Origin: Gemmataceae bacterium
GTDB taxonomy: Bacteria > Planctomycetota > Planctomycetia > Gemmatales > Gemmataceae
Length of the DNA stretch: 44,203 nucleotides
Assembly: GCA_003136315.1 (NCBI GenBank)
Contig: PLDW01000050.1
Span: 1 to 44,203, forward strand
Direction: 5' to 3'
This document shows positions 9,701-17,985 of this stretch, in pieces. The translations under genes were made by a program, and so were the position numbers. The notes below the pieces were generated by a model. That model did not search any database. It was not told the origin of the DNA and saw only the letters and a program-made list of their open reading frames with translations. Each line of letters begins with the position of its first letter. The stretch's first letter is position 1.

Positions 9701-10417
9701 TGCGTGCGCATCCTAACCGAGACCGGGGCCATCTTCGGCGAAACCCGCGAGAAAGTGCGGAAGCTCCGAGAGGGCCTGAACGACAAGGCCCTTGGCCTGG
9801 TGCGGCTAGCCCGCACGGCGACAGAGCAGGTCTGGCAGCGGCTCGCTGCACACGGGCCGTCTCCGGAGGTTGGACAGTGTGTGGAGGATTTGAAGGGGCT
9901 GCTCGGTTCGGAGCAATTCGTTGACTCGCTTGATGCCATCGCCGCCAAGACGAAAACTGTGCGAGGAGCCTACCAGCAGGCGTACCTGACGCTCTTCGAT
10001 TGCCGGGCCGAGTTGTATCGGAAGGCCATTGACGAGATCAGAAACCGGCCCGAGTGGGCTCCGCTGGCACAGACCAACTCCGTTCTCGCCGAGTCCCTGT
10101 TGTCGCCACTCGTCGGGCGAGTTGGTGCCAACGAGGACCGTGTCGCCGTTGCCAACGGCACAGGGTTGGGCAAGGCCAGCCTGACCGAGATGGAATCCGA
10201 TCTGGCGGCGGTGGACGGGTTGCGCTCCTCGGCCCTCTTCAAGCTGCAAGAGTTGTCGATGGGCGGCGACAAGAAGCTCTTGGTGCGGCGGGTGCGGGTG
10301 GCCGAGATCTTTAACCGCCCAATCCAGACGCAGAAGGACTTGGATGACGCCCTCGGCCAGCTTCGGGACGCGCTCCAGAAGTACCTCGACGAAGGCGCTG
10401 CGATCATTCTGGAGTGA
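6746..10417 (+). CDS. brxC: BREX ATPase BrxC (PglY-like)
   Basis: Large P-loop ATPase, 1223 aa, the usual size of BrxC. The N-terminus MKTIAELLQRDLSRKIEEII is characteristic. Walker A is GFFGSGKS at residues 71-78, and a Walker-B-like ALVFIIDEVGQH lies near residue 255. The remainder is helical with coiled-coil-like stretches (for example 'ARKMVEKYDQLRAQNK' near 675). BrxC/PglY is an AAA-family protein that acts with the PglX methyltransferase and PglZ in BREX exclusion of phage DNA. ATG 6746 follows the brxB stop by 13 bp with GAGGTGAAG upstream. It ends 3 bp before pglX. No frameshift is seen. Confidence 0.95.
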   Translation: MKTIAELLQRDLSRKIEEIIQVDQADDESVLAEITEYVATDSIREQYHQLFKAIAEAPSDPQESIGVWVSGFFGSGKSSFAKNLGYALQNRTLMGNPFADLFKQQIGDSRIGDLLDLINVKTPTEVIFFEVAKERDTRKVTERIAELMYTVLLRELDYAEDFDIAELEIELEAEGKLDPFVAACKKLHKLDWRMVRKGAQKLSRASAVLHDLDPTTYPAADSWAHSQRNRDAAITVSKVVERTFELWGRRRKGKALVFIIDEVGQHVARSGDKIEDLRATVEEFGKVGKNLLKKRKIAAPCWVVVTSQEKLDEVVSALGDDKRIDLAKLQDRFRHKVDLAPSDIREVATKRVLAKRPEAVPLLRKLFADNLGSLNAALRLERTTRRTDISETDFVRFYPYSPHYIDLCIGIMSGIRLQPGAPRHYGGSNRTIIKQAYEMLVSDRTAFAKKSIGAMVTLDKVYELVEGNLSNEKRTDLDEISQRFKLVPDDQGWALRVAKVVCLLEFIRDLPRTEANLAAFLVDEVGKPAPLKETQAAVKRLEDAKFIRNTEDGWKLQTAQEKTWTNERGTHLEPKPRERNDLTRQALQQIFDEPEFKTYRYQNYRSFRIGISVDGSSLSDEGDLPLSLCIADDDDDFAKRLTEVREESRQKSHENDLYWLFSFTPEMDELVAQLHASRKMVEKYDQLRAQNKITTDEATCLQDEKTATLGFQSRLRDKLTEGMEKGTGMFRGVQKDAAGLGKGLGEILKKLFAHVVPFLYPKLEMGARSLKGDEAEQILKAADLKALPNVFYGSETGLGLVVKDGVKNVICTTAEVAKEMMDYLKSEHSYGNKDSRMGKALERRFCGTGYGWEQDMVRLILATLFRAGEVEVTYQGNRFANYQDPVSRTPFTKTPAFRSSLFSPRQSVGLKMLTQAVQQLEALTGEEVDVEEGAIATAFKKVAAEELEKLHPLKALAEANRLPVVSVLTEYQQTLVGIQGSASDDCVRILTETGAIFGETREKVRKLREGLNDKALGLVRLARTATEQVWQRLAAHGPSPEVGQCVEDLKGLLGSEQFVDSLDAIAAKTKTVRGAYQQAYLTLFDCRAELYRKAIDEIRNRPEWAPLAQTNSVLAESLLSPLVGRVGANEDRVAVANGTGLGKASLTEMESDLAAVDGLRSSALFKLQELSMGGDKKLLVRRVRVAEIFNRPIQTQKDLDDALGQLRDALQKYLDEGAAIILE

Positions 10418-10420
10418 ATC

Positions 10421-12460
10421 ATGGACCAGGCGATCCGCAACAAGCTCCGGGGTGTGGTGACGCAGTGCCGCAGGCTGCTTGAAGACTCGGTGCGTGACGA
10501 ACTTCAGGGGAAGTTCGGTGTCTATGCTGCCCTGAAAGATGATGTGCAGGTGGACGACGACGCCCGCATGATGCACCTGGGCGACGAGGAGCGGGCCGCT
10601 CGGAAAGACATCCTCGACCACTTCGCTCACATCAAAGCCCGTGGGTTCAAGCCGAGGGAATCCCTTGACCAACTCGTTCGGGAAGTCGCCTTCACGCACC
10701 TGAACCGGTTCTGCGCCTACAAGATGATGGAGGCCCGGCAGGTCTACATCGGCGACCAGCGGTTCCGCGAGGCCGTCAGTCGGGCCGTGAACTCCAATGG
10801 CGTGAAGTTCTACCTTGCCGACCACCCCGACGACGAACGACTCTTCACCACCGGCCAACAAGACGTGGCCTACCGGCATTTCCTCGACTGGCTGGGCGGG
10901 CTGCTCTCGGAAGAGATCGGCGTCCTGTTCAGTCCCCATGATCCTGCCAATCGGCTCTACCCGCCTCAGCGGGTGCTCGACGAGGTGTTGGACCTCATCA
11001 ACGACGAGGCGCTGGCCGACATCTGGACACAGGATGAGACCATTGGCTGGGTGTACCAATATTTCACACCCAAGGAACTGCGGGATCAGGCCCGGAAGGA
11101 GAGCCAAGCACCCCGTAACTCCTACGAACTGGCCTTCCGCAACCAGTTCTTCACCCCCCGCTACGTCGTCGAGTTTCTGACCGACAACACGCTCGGCCGC
11201 ATCTGGTATGAGATGCGGAAGGGCGATACGAAACTCAAGGATCAGTGCCGGTACATGGTGCGCCGTCCGAGTGAGGTCTTTCTCGCCGAAGGGCAGAAGC
11301 CTGCCGAAGATGCCGCCAAGGATCGGGACGACCTGCCGCAAGACGAACTTCTCAAGTTGCCGGTACACATCCCGCACCGCCCGAAGAAAGACCCTCGGGA
11401 ACTGAAGATCCTCGATCCCGCATGTGGCAGCGGGCACTTCTTGCTGTACTGCTTCGACTTGCTGCTATTGATCTACGAAGAAGCCTACGGCGATCCCGAC
11501 CTCGGTCCTGCGCTCCAGCGGGACTATCCGACGCTGGACGCCCTCCGGCGGGACGTGCCCCGATTGATTCTCGCCCATAACCTGCACGGCATCGACATCG
11601 ACCTGCGGGCCAGCCAGATCGCAGCGCTTGCCTTGTGGCTCCGGTGCCAGCGGGCCTATCAGGACATGGGCTTGAAGAAGGACCGGCCCAAAATCACCCG
11701 CTCGAACTTCGTGTGCGCTGAGCCAATGCCCGGTGAGGCGCACATGCTCAAGGAGTTCGTGAAGCAGATCGAGCCGAGGCTCCTTGGGCAACTGGTCGAG
11801 GTCGTCTTCGACAAGATGAAGTTGGCGGGAGAAGCCGGTTCGCTCCTCAAGATCGAGGAGGAGATCCGGGACGCTATAACTGAAGCGAGGAAACAGTGGT
11901 TGGCCGGTCCAGTCTCGATCCAGCCGAGCCTTTTCGACAACGATCAGCCGATAGTAAGGCAGAAACGGTTCGACTTCTCGGGAATCACCGACGCCCAGTT
12001 CTTCGAGCAGGCCGAAGCCAAGGTGGTCGATGCGCTCGGTAACTATGCGGAGAATGCCCAAACTGGTCAGCGACTACAGCGACGGCTTTTCAGTGAAGAC
12101 GCCGAGCGAGGCTTCGCCTTCGTTGACCTCTGCCATAAGCGTTTTGATGTGGTGCTGATGAATCCGCCGTTTGGTGAGTCCAGCAAGCCCGCCAAGGGGA
12201 TCATCGAGAAGCACTACCCCCGGACCAAAAACGACCTCTACGCCGCATTCGTTGAGCGGGGCCTGGATCGGCTGGATCGTGGAGGGATGCTCGGTGCGAT
12301 CACGTCCCGGACTGGCTTTTTCCTCACCTCGTTCCAGAAATGGCGGGAAGAAGTGGTGTTGGGAGAGGCCGTCCCGACTGTTTTCGCGGATTTGGGCCAG
12401 GGAGTTCTCGACACTGCAATGGTCGAGACGGCGGCCTACTGCCTTCGGAAGTGCTGGTAG
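10421..12460 (+). CDS. pglX: BREX methyltransferase PglX, N-terminal part (split)
   Basis: The 679-aa product is the catalytic half of the BREX adenine-specific DNA methyltransferase. The SAM-binding motif DPACGSG is at 332-338 and the catalytic NPPFG at 581-585. The upstream helical region (…EEIGVLFSPHDPANRLYP…) is typical of PglX. An intact PglX is about 1200 aa. Here the frame stops at TAG 12458-12460 just after TAAYCLRK, and the missing target-recognition half resumes in the same frame at 12830 after a ~0.37-kb insert. PglX marks host DNA so that BREX tolerates it. Whether the two halves assemble into an active enzyme cannot be told from sequence. Confidence 0.9.
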   Translation: MDQAIRNKLRGVVTQCRRLLEDSVRDELQGKFGVYAALKDDVQVDDDARMMHLGDEERAARKDILDHFAHIKARGFKPRESLDQLVREVAFTHLNRFCAYKMMEARQVYIGDQRFREAVSRAVNSNGVKFYLADHPDDERLFTTGQQDVAYRHFLDWLGGLLSEEIGVLFSPHDPANRLYPPQRVLDEVLDLINDEALADIWTQDETIGWVYQYFTPKELRDQARKESQAPRNSYELAFRNQFFTPRYVVEFLTDNTLGRIWYEMRKGDTKLKDQCRYMVRRPSEVFLAEGQKPAEDAAKDRDDLPQDELLKLPVHIPHRPKKDPRELKILDPACGSGHFLLYCFDLLLLIYEEAYGDPDLGPALQRDYPTLDALRRDVPRLILAHNLHGIDIDLRASQIAALALWLRCQRAYQDMGLKKDRPKITRSNFVCAEPMPGEAHMLKEFVKQIEPRLLGQLVEVVFDKMKLAGEAGSLLKIEEEIRDAITEARKQWLAGPVSIQPSLFDNDQPIVRQKRFDFSGITDAQFFEQAEAKVVDALGNYAENAQTGQRLQRRLFSEDAERGFAFVDLCHKRFDVVLMNPPFGESSKPAKGIIEKHYPRTKNDLYAAFVERGLDRLDRGGMLGAITSRTGFFLTSFQKWREEVVLGEAVPTVFADLGQGVLDTAMVETAAYCLRKCW

Positions 12461-12581
12461 GCAAATAACTTGGGGGCGATTATGGCCAGGCCGAAGCCAC
12501 GACCACCCACGCCCCCCTTAATGCTCTTCACCACCAGTAGTTTAACACGGGAACAGGACGAATCAAGAGGTAATATCGGCG

Positions 12582-12833
12582 ATGCGCGTGATTGTCCAAC
12601 TCGATTGCCTCGTACAGCGGCTGAACTGGATGGTCTGCACGACAATGGACGTGCTGATCTACCAGTTTGCCAGCCATCCGAAGCGGACACTACGGGAACT
12701 CCACGAGTGGAACATTGGGAGCTTCCGGCTCTGGAAAGAGACTCTCAACAGCGAGAAACCTGTCGTGCTGCTCTCGGACATTCTCAAGCCGGTGTGCCAC
12801 GGCCTGCCGACAAACGCGGGGGGGCCGGCATGA
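12582..12833 (+). CDS. Unknown 83-aa ORF inside the pglX insert
   Basis: This small ORF begins at ATG 12582 with AAGAGG about 11-16 bp upstream. It stops at TGA 12831-12833, overlapping the ATG (12830) of the PglX C-terminal half as ATGA. The composition is protein-like (…LHEWNIGSFRLWKETLN…, …PVVLLSDILKP…) but I recognise no family. It occupies most of the insert that interrupts pglX, and its stop/start overlap suggests it helps translate the downstream half. It could be a captured gene fragment rather than a functional protein. Confidence 0.5.
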   Translation: MRVIVQLDCLVQRLNWMVCTTMDVLIYQFASHPKRTLRELHEWNIGSFRLWKETLNSEKPVVLLSDILKPVCHGLPTNAGGPA

Positions 12834-14740
12834 CGACCTTCTTTCGCCTGCTGCAATCGGAAGACCGGGTGACCGATTTACGGGCGGCCGTCGAATCGCA
12901 CAACACTGGCCAAGCATCTGCGATGCTGAGCGAGGTCGATCCCGCCGAGTTTGAGCAGGTGCCTGGCTCACCGTTTGCGTATTGGGTAAGCGAACGAGTC
13001 AGGAAGTTATTCTCCACATTGCCAACATTTAGTGGCAATGGCAGACACGCCTGCCTAACCAATCAGGCAAGCGATGACAAACGCTATTTCCGTTGTTGGT
13101 GGGAGGTCGGGAGCCGAGAAATTGGCAGACAGCAGCGATGGGTGCCACTTTCCAAGGGTGGAGCGTTCTGTAGATACCATGCCGATATCCATCTCCTGAT
13201 TGATTGGGACGACAAAAATCGCACCTTTCGTGGATTTGAGGGGACGCTTCATCGCCCAATGAAAAAACCTGCCTCTGTCGATCACTTCTTCCGGCGCGGG
13301 ATAACCTATTCGTCTCGTACACAGATCGGATTCAGTGCCAGAATTCTGCCTGCCGAGTGCATTTTTCACGCAAAAGGGCCGGGGGTTTTCCCCAATCCAG
13401 GAGAGGAGTACGCGGTTCTCGCCGTGATGAATTCGCGAATTTATCAAGCACTGCTTGATATCCAGATTTCTTTTGGTTCTTATGAAATCGGTGTAATTAA
13501 TCGCACGCCGCTGCCCATCAAATTCGGAAAGCATCATGAACCTCTATCGGAAGCGGCTCGCAACTGCGTTGCAAGCAAGCGATACCTCGAAGCACTGGAT
13601 GAGACGACTCACCTATTCGCTGTCCCCGCATGTGTGCGCATGCTGTCGAAGACGATTCTGGAGTGCGTCTTGCACCATAATGAACTTATCGATCGCGAGT
13701 TAACCACACTCGCATTATACCAAGATAAAATTGAAGCGATCGTATTATTATTATATAAAATTAATATAGATATCGATTTTGTCACAGAATCGAGTATGCG
13801 CATTAAAGAGACAAATGATAAATATGATGACAGTGATGAATTGCAAGAGCAGCATAATTTTGTTGACACATATAGCGAAACAATTGAAATATATTCCTAT
13901 TCTATTGGATGTGTATTTGGTCGCTGGGATATCGCTTACGCGATGCACGACAAAGTAGCGCCGGATTTGTGCGATCCATTTGAACCGCTTCCTGTTTGCT
14001 CGCCAGGAATGCTAACCGGGGTGGACGGACTGCCTGCGACTGATGCCCCGTCTGGCTACCCGTTGCGGGTGCAGTGGGACGGCGTGACAGTCGATGATCC
14101 CGACCACCCAAGCGACATCGTGCGGCGGGTCCGTGAAGTGTTGGAACTGATCTGGCAAAACCGAGCGGACGCGATCGAGAAGGAAGCGTGCGAGATCCTG
14201 GGTGTTGAGGAACTGCGGGACTACTTTCGCAAGCCGGGTAAAAGCGGATTCTGGGAGGACCACGTGTCCCGCTACTCCAAAAGCCGCCGCAAGGCCCCGA
14301 TCTACTGGATACTCCAGTCGTCGAAGAAGAACTATGCCATCTGGCTGTACTACCACCGCCTCGACAAAGACCTGCTTTTCAAGGCACTGGTGAATTACGT
14401 CGAGCCAAAAATTAGGCTGGAGGACAGCCGCCTCGAATCTCTCCGCACACAAAAAACGGCCGCTGGCGATTCGGGGCGTGAAGCCAAGCGGCTCGGCAAA
14501 GAGGTTGAGCGACAGGAGGAGTTCCTCTCCGAACTGCGAGATTTCGAGGACAAGTTGCGCCGGGCGGCAAACCTGCACCTCGAACCGGATCTCAACGATG
14601 GAGTCGTCCTGAACATCGCCCCGCTCCACGAACTCGTCCCGTGGAAGGAGGCCAAGAGCTACTGGCAGGAACTGCTCGAAGGCAAGTATGAATGGTCGTC
14701 CATCGGCAAGCAACTGCGGGAGAAGGGGCTGGTAAAATGA
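12830..14740 (+). CDS. pglX: BREX PglX, C-terminal target-recognition part (split)
   Basis: This 636-aa product continues PglX. It opens with MTTFFRLLQSED, followed by VPGSPFAYWVSERVRKLF, RYFRCWWEV and LPAECIFHAKGP…VLAVMNSR, all standard for the PglX region after the methyltransferase motifs. A charged coiled-coil-like segment lies near the end (about residues 530-590). It is in the same frame as the N-terminal half and stays open throughout. The stretch 13,000-13,950 is much richer in A+T than the flanks (13,730-13,800 is almost all A/T codons), fitting a horizontally exchanged specificity domain. The stop overlaps ATG 14737 by ATGA. Translation probably re-initiates at 12830 by coupling to the 83-aa ORF. 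Confidence 0.88.
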   Translation: MTTFFRLLQSEDRVTDLRAAVESHNTGQASAMLSEVDPAEFEQVPGSPFAYWVSERVRKLFSTLPTFSGNGRHACLTNQASDDKRYFRCWWEVGSREIGRQQRWVPLSKGGAFCRYHADIHLLIDWDDKNRTFRGFEGTLHRPMKKPASVDHFFRRGITYSSRTQIGFSARILPAECIFHAKGPGVFPNPGEEYAVLAVMNSRIYQALLDIQISFGSYEIGVINRTPLPIKFGKHHEPLSEAARNCVASKRYLEALDETTHLFAVPACVRMLSKTILECVLHHNELIDRELTTLALYQDKIEAIVLLLYKINIDIDFVTESSMRIKETNDKYDDSDELQEQHNFVDTYSETIEIYSYSIGCVFGRWDIAYAMHDKVAPDLCDPFEPLPVCSPGMLTGVDGLPATDAPSGYPLRVQWDGVTVDDPDHPSDIVRRVREVLELIWQNRADAIEKEACEILGVEELRDYFRKPGKSGFWEDHVSRYSKSRRKAPIYWILQSSKKNYAIWLYYHRLDKDLLFKALVNYVEPKIRLEDSRLESLRTQKTAAGDSGREAKRLGKEVERQEEFLSELRDFEDKLRRAANLHLEPDLNDGVVLNIAPLHELVPWKEAKSYWQELLEGKYEWSSIGKQLREKGLVK

Positions 14741-14760
14741 CCCTGGAGGGAGAACCCAAT

Positions 14761-14991
14761 ATGGCGACCGTGACGATTCAAGAAGCGCAGGCTACCCTTG
14801 CAGACCTCATCCACCGGCTGACGCCGGGCGATGAGGTGGTGATTACCGAGAACGATCAACCCGTGGCTCGGTTGGTGCCGACGCCGGCCACGCCCCCGAG
14901 GAAGGTGCCGCAATTCGGGACGTTGAAAGGAACCGTCCTGTCGATGGAACACTTCGACGATCCGCTGGAGGAATTCGAGGAGTACATGTGA
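14761..14991 (+). CDS. Phd/YefM-type antitoxin
   Basis: This 76-aa protein starts MATVTIQEAQATLADLIHRL and continues GDEVVITENDQPVARLVP, the classic Phd/prevent-host-death antitoxin N-terminal fold that binds its own operator. The acidic tail (DDPLEEFEEYM) would wrap the toxin. ATG 14761 is preceded by GGAGGGAGA with ideal spacing; ATG 14737, overlapping the pglX stop, is a longer alternative. The stop overlaps the toxin ATG at 14988. The pair is wedged between pglX and pglZ on the same strand. Confidence 0.88.
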   Translation: MATVTIQEAQATLADLIHRLTPGDEVVITENDQPVARLVPTPATPPRKVPQFGTLKGTVLSMEHFDDPLEEFEEYM

Positions 14992-15380
14992 TGAGGTTGC
15001 TCCTCGATTCGCACACGTTGATCTGGGCAGTCGATCAATTAGCCCAGATTCCCGTAGCGGCCATGACCGCAATGGCGAACATCGCAAACGAACGACTCGT
15101 TAGCATGGCAAGCATTTGGGAAATAGCGATCAAGTACGGGAGAGGACGGCTTCCTCTGTCGTTGCCTTACCGCCAGTGGATGGACAAGGCCATCAGCGAC
15201 CTCGACTTACTTGTGCTGCCGATCTCACTGGAGCACGCTGGGCAGGTAACCGGGTTGCCGTGGCACCACAGAGACCCCTTCGACCGGCTGCTGGCGGCGC
15301 AGTCGCTCGTCGAAGGCGTGCCGCTCGTCAGCGCCGATGCGATCTTCGATCAGTACGGAGTCAATCGAATCTGGAAGTGA
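14988..15380 (+). CDS. PIN-domain toxin (VapC-like RNase)
   Basis: This 130-aa PIN-domain protein is a predicted magnesium-dependent RNase whose activity is blocked by the preceding antitoxin. The acidic residues expected of PIN domains are present: D7 (LLLDSHTLIW), E45 (ASIWEIAIK), D96/D99 (HRDPFDRLL) and D117 (SAD). The subfamily with Phd-like partners fits the antitoxin next door. It ends 10 bp before pglZ, so the module is transcribed within the BREX operon. Residues appear intact, hence it is probably active. The likely effect is stabilisation of the operon or abortive response if BREX expression fails; that is inference. Confidence 0.9.
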   Translation: MMRLLLDSHTLIWAVDQLAQIPVAAMTAMANIANERLVSMASIWEIAIKYGRGRLPLSLPYRQWMDKAISDLDLLVLPISLEHAGQVTGLPWHHRDPFDRLLAAQSLVEGVPLVSADAIFDQYGVNRIWK

Positions 15381-15390
15381 GCGTCTGTCG

Positions 15391-17976
15391 ATGGCCGTCG
15401 TCACCGAATACCTGTTCCAGTTGATTACCAAGCAGGTCGAGGACCGTGGCCTCGTCGTTTGGTACGACCCGGAGAGAGCCTTCGTATCGGTGGCGGCAGA
15501 ACTGGTCATCCCGAAGACGACCGTGGCCTGCTACGACGGCAGTTTCTTCCGCCTCCGCCACGCGATTGACCACCTGATGAACGGCGACCTTCCGCCCCGT
15601 CTGGTCGTGTACGTGCCCGAGGAGCAGCGCAGCACTCACAATGCTCTCGTTGAGTTGGAAGCCGCCGGGGTCGTGATCCAGCCCGGCCAGCAGCCCCCGA
15701 ACCGCAATACCCGGCTGGCCGTCGTCGCCCGCAATGCCCTGAAGCCACTCCTCGGCGACGATCAAGTACTTGAGATCGAGAAGCAGGTCGAGAGCGGCAA
15801 ACTCACACTGGACGACCTGAATACCCTCGCTGACAAGGGGCGGGACTTCGGTGTACTCTCCCTGATCTTCGGCTCGGCCAACCCGCAGGAAGTCGCTTTG
15901 GCCTTCCTGCATGGCAACGACCACGACGGCGAGATCGAAACGAAGTCGGTCCAGCACGACCTGCGGAATCTGCTCCAGCCGAGTTTCGATATCGAGGAGT
16001 TTCCGGCCTCGGCCACACTCAGCACACTCCGGGAGCGATTGGCCCGCCATGTCCTGCTCACCGACCTGATCGCCGGACTTGGCCAATCCGTGCCGCCCTC
16101 ATTGTCCTCGATCAAGCTGGCGACCTCGCCGGGTGGGGTGGATGCGTGTGTGCGGCTGGCCCACTCGTGGCGGAACAGCCGGGACGACCGGGACAGCTAT
16201 GTGGCGGCGGCGAACACCGTCGAACAGGAGTTCTCGCTCGGCCAACTGGCCTTCGACCCCAAGAACCTTGTGGGGATCGAGACCTTCCACGCGGTCGAAC
16301 GGGCACTGCTGCGTCATGTCGAGAACGAACTGCTGGACAAGGCCCGCCCCGATCTGCTGCAACTGGCCGTATCTCGCCTGTCCCGCTTCTGGGGCGAGGC
16401 CGAGCCCACCGTGCAAGCCCGCTGGGCGCTCATCGCTGCCGCGGCCGAGGTGCTACTCGAAGCTGACCGGGTGGCGAAGGAGGTCAAGAAGCCGCCGACC
16501 ACCGTATCCGATCTCGTGAAAGCTTACGCCGAGGACGACCAGCCGTGGTGCCTGCTCGACACCCACCACCGGCACATGGAGAGCCGCAAGTTTAACTTTG
16601 AGTTCGACGCCGCCGCGGAGCATCACGGGCTGGAGAAACTCATCACCAAGGCCGGACAGCGGTATACCGAGGTCGTCTCGGCGCTGGCGAAACACTTCGT
16701 TACCCAGTTCTCGAAAGCCAAACACCCGATCAAGGGGCTGTTACGCCAACGGGACTTCTTCGAGACGCAGGTGAAGCCCAAGTTGGACGCGGGCAAGGTC
16801 GCCTACGTCTGGGTGGATGCCCTGCGGTTCGAGATGGCCCGCGAACTGTGCCGGCTGCTCAAGGATGACTTCGACCTCACCCTCCAGCCCGCCATCGGCA
16901 CAATGCCGACCATCACCGAGATCGGCATGGCGGCTCTCTTGCCCAAGGCGCATGAATCGGCGAAGGTGGTCTCCGTCGGTAGCGGCAAGCTTGGGCTGGA
17001 GGTCGGCGGCAAGATCATCAAGGATCGCAAGGATCGGGTGGCTTTCCTCAAGGAGCACGCCGGGGTGCCGGTGTTCGATTGCAAGCTCGACGACCTGCTA
17101 CCCAAGCCGAAGCCGAAGGTGAAGGAGGGCATCCAGAACGCCAGGCTGGTCCTCGTGACCTCGCAGGAGATCGACGAGTTCGGCGAGAGTGACACGAAGC
17201 TGGCCCGGTTGCAGATGGACAGCATGTTGAATTATTTGAAGCGGGGCGTCCGCATTCTCAGCGACCACGGGGTCAAAACCATCATTCTCGTCGCCGACCA
17301 CGGGCACCTGTTTGCTGACGAGATCGGCGACGACATGAAGATCGACGCCCCCGGCGGCAAGACAGCGGACCTGCACCGGCGAGTTTGGGTGGGGGAAGGT
17401 GGCGCGACTGACAAGTCGTTCCTGCGCTGCCCCCTCTCGTCGCTGGGGATCGACAGCGACTTCGACATCGCGACCCCGTGGAACACCGCTATCTTCAAGG
17501 TCGCAGGTGGCAACCTCGCGTATTTCCACGGGGGCTTGTCGCCGCAAGAGTTGATCGTGCCCGTGGTTGTCCTGACCTCGATTGCCAAGTCGGGCGGGAC
17601 GACCACCGGGATCGCCTGGACTCTCACCCCCGGAACGGCGAAACTGACGACACGTTTCTTTTCCGTGCAGGTCGCCGGAGTACAAAGCGAGTCGAGTCTC
17701 TTCGGGTTCGACCCGCCGAAAGTCCGCATCGAAATTCGCGCGAACAAGAAGGTTGTCTCGGTGCCCGTCAGCGCTTCCTACGGCTTCGAGGATGCCACGG
17801 GCGAGATGAAGCTGAAGGTCGCCGAGCAGGACGTCAAGCGGATCGAACCGAACACGATGACCCTGATGATCGGTGAGGACATCACACAAAAAACAGTGGG
17901 GGTGTTTCTCGTCGACGCCACCACGGGCGCAGAACTGACGGCCCCGCTCACCGTCGATGTCGCCATCTCGATGTGA
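15391..17976 (+). CDS. pglZ: BREX PglZ, alkaline-phosphatase-superfamily protein
   Basis: This 861-aa protein contains the PglZ domain. Its metal-binding signatures are VDALRFEMA (D476) and LVADHGHLFADE (D636, H637, H639), as in the alkaline-phosphatase superfamily. The N-terminal half is helical (…DRGLVVWYDPERAF…) and typical of BREX type 1 PglZ. PglZ is a core component of all BREX types and is thought to act with the PglX methyltransferase. ATG 15391 lies 10 bp after the PIN toxin stop; its ribosome site is weak, so translational coupling is likely. The size is normal and there is no frameshift. Confidence 0.95.
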   Translation: MAVVTEYLFQLITKQVEDRGLVVWYDPERAFVSVAAELVIPKTTVACYDGSFFRLRHAIDHLMNGDLPPRLVVYVPEEQRSTHNALVELEAAGVVIQPGQQPPNRNTRLAVVARNALKPLLGDDQVLEIEKQVESGKLTLDDLNTLADKGRDFGVLSLIFGSANPQEVALAFLHGNDHDGEIETKSVQHDLRNLLQPSFDIEEFPASATLSTLRERLARHVLLTDLIAGLGQSVPPSLSSIKLATSPGGVDACVRLAHSWRNSRDDRDSYVAAANTVEQEFSLGQLAFDPKNLVGIETFHAVERALLRHVENELLDKARPDLLQLAVSRLSRFWGEAEPTVQARWALIAAAAEVLLEADRVAKEVKKPPTTVSDLVKAYAEDDQPWCLLDTHHRHMESRKFNFEFDAAAEHHGLEKLITKAGQRYTEVVSALAKHFVTQFSKAKHPIKGLLRQRDFFETQVKPKLDAGKVAYVWVDALRFEMARELCRLLKDDFDLTLQPAIGTMPTITEIGMAALLPKAHESAKVVSVGSGKLGLEVGGKIIKDRKDRVAFLKEHAGVPVFDCKLDDLLPKPKPKVKEGIQNARLVLVTSQEIDEFGESDTKLARLQMDSMLNYLKRGVRILSDHGVKTIILVADHGHLFADEIGDDMKIDAPGGKTADLHRRVWVGEGGATDKSFLRCPLSSLGIDSDFDIATPWNTAIFKVAGGNLAYFHGGLSPQELIVPVVVLTSIAKSGGTTTGIAWTLTPGTAKLTTRFFSVQVAGVQSESSLFGFDPPKVRIEIRANKKVVSVPVSASYGFEDATGEMKLKVAEQDVKRIEPNTMTLMIGEDITQKTVGVFLVDATTGAELTAPLTVDVAISM

Positions 17977-17985
17977 GGGTGAACG

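Noticed and set aside
9806-11437. 543-aa minus-strand ORF opposite the brxC end and pglX start
   Set aside because: Spans two well-supported genes on the other strand; composition typical of a frame shadow.
12458-12460. Programmed amber read-through or pyrrolysine in pglX
   Set aside because: No supporting stem-loop or pyl genes are visible, and the frame after the TAG up to 12,829 does not look like protein; restart at 12830 is simpler.
12461-12829. Intein or group I intron in pglX
   Set aside because: No Cys/Ser start, no HN end, no splicing blocks and no intron core seen in 0.37 kb.
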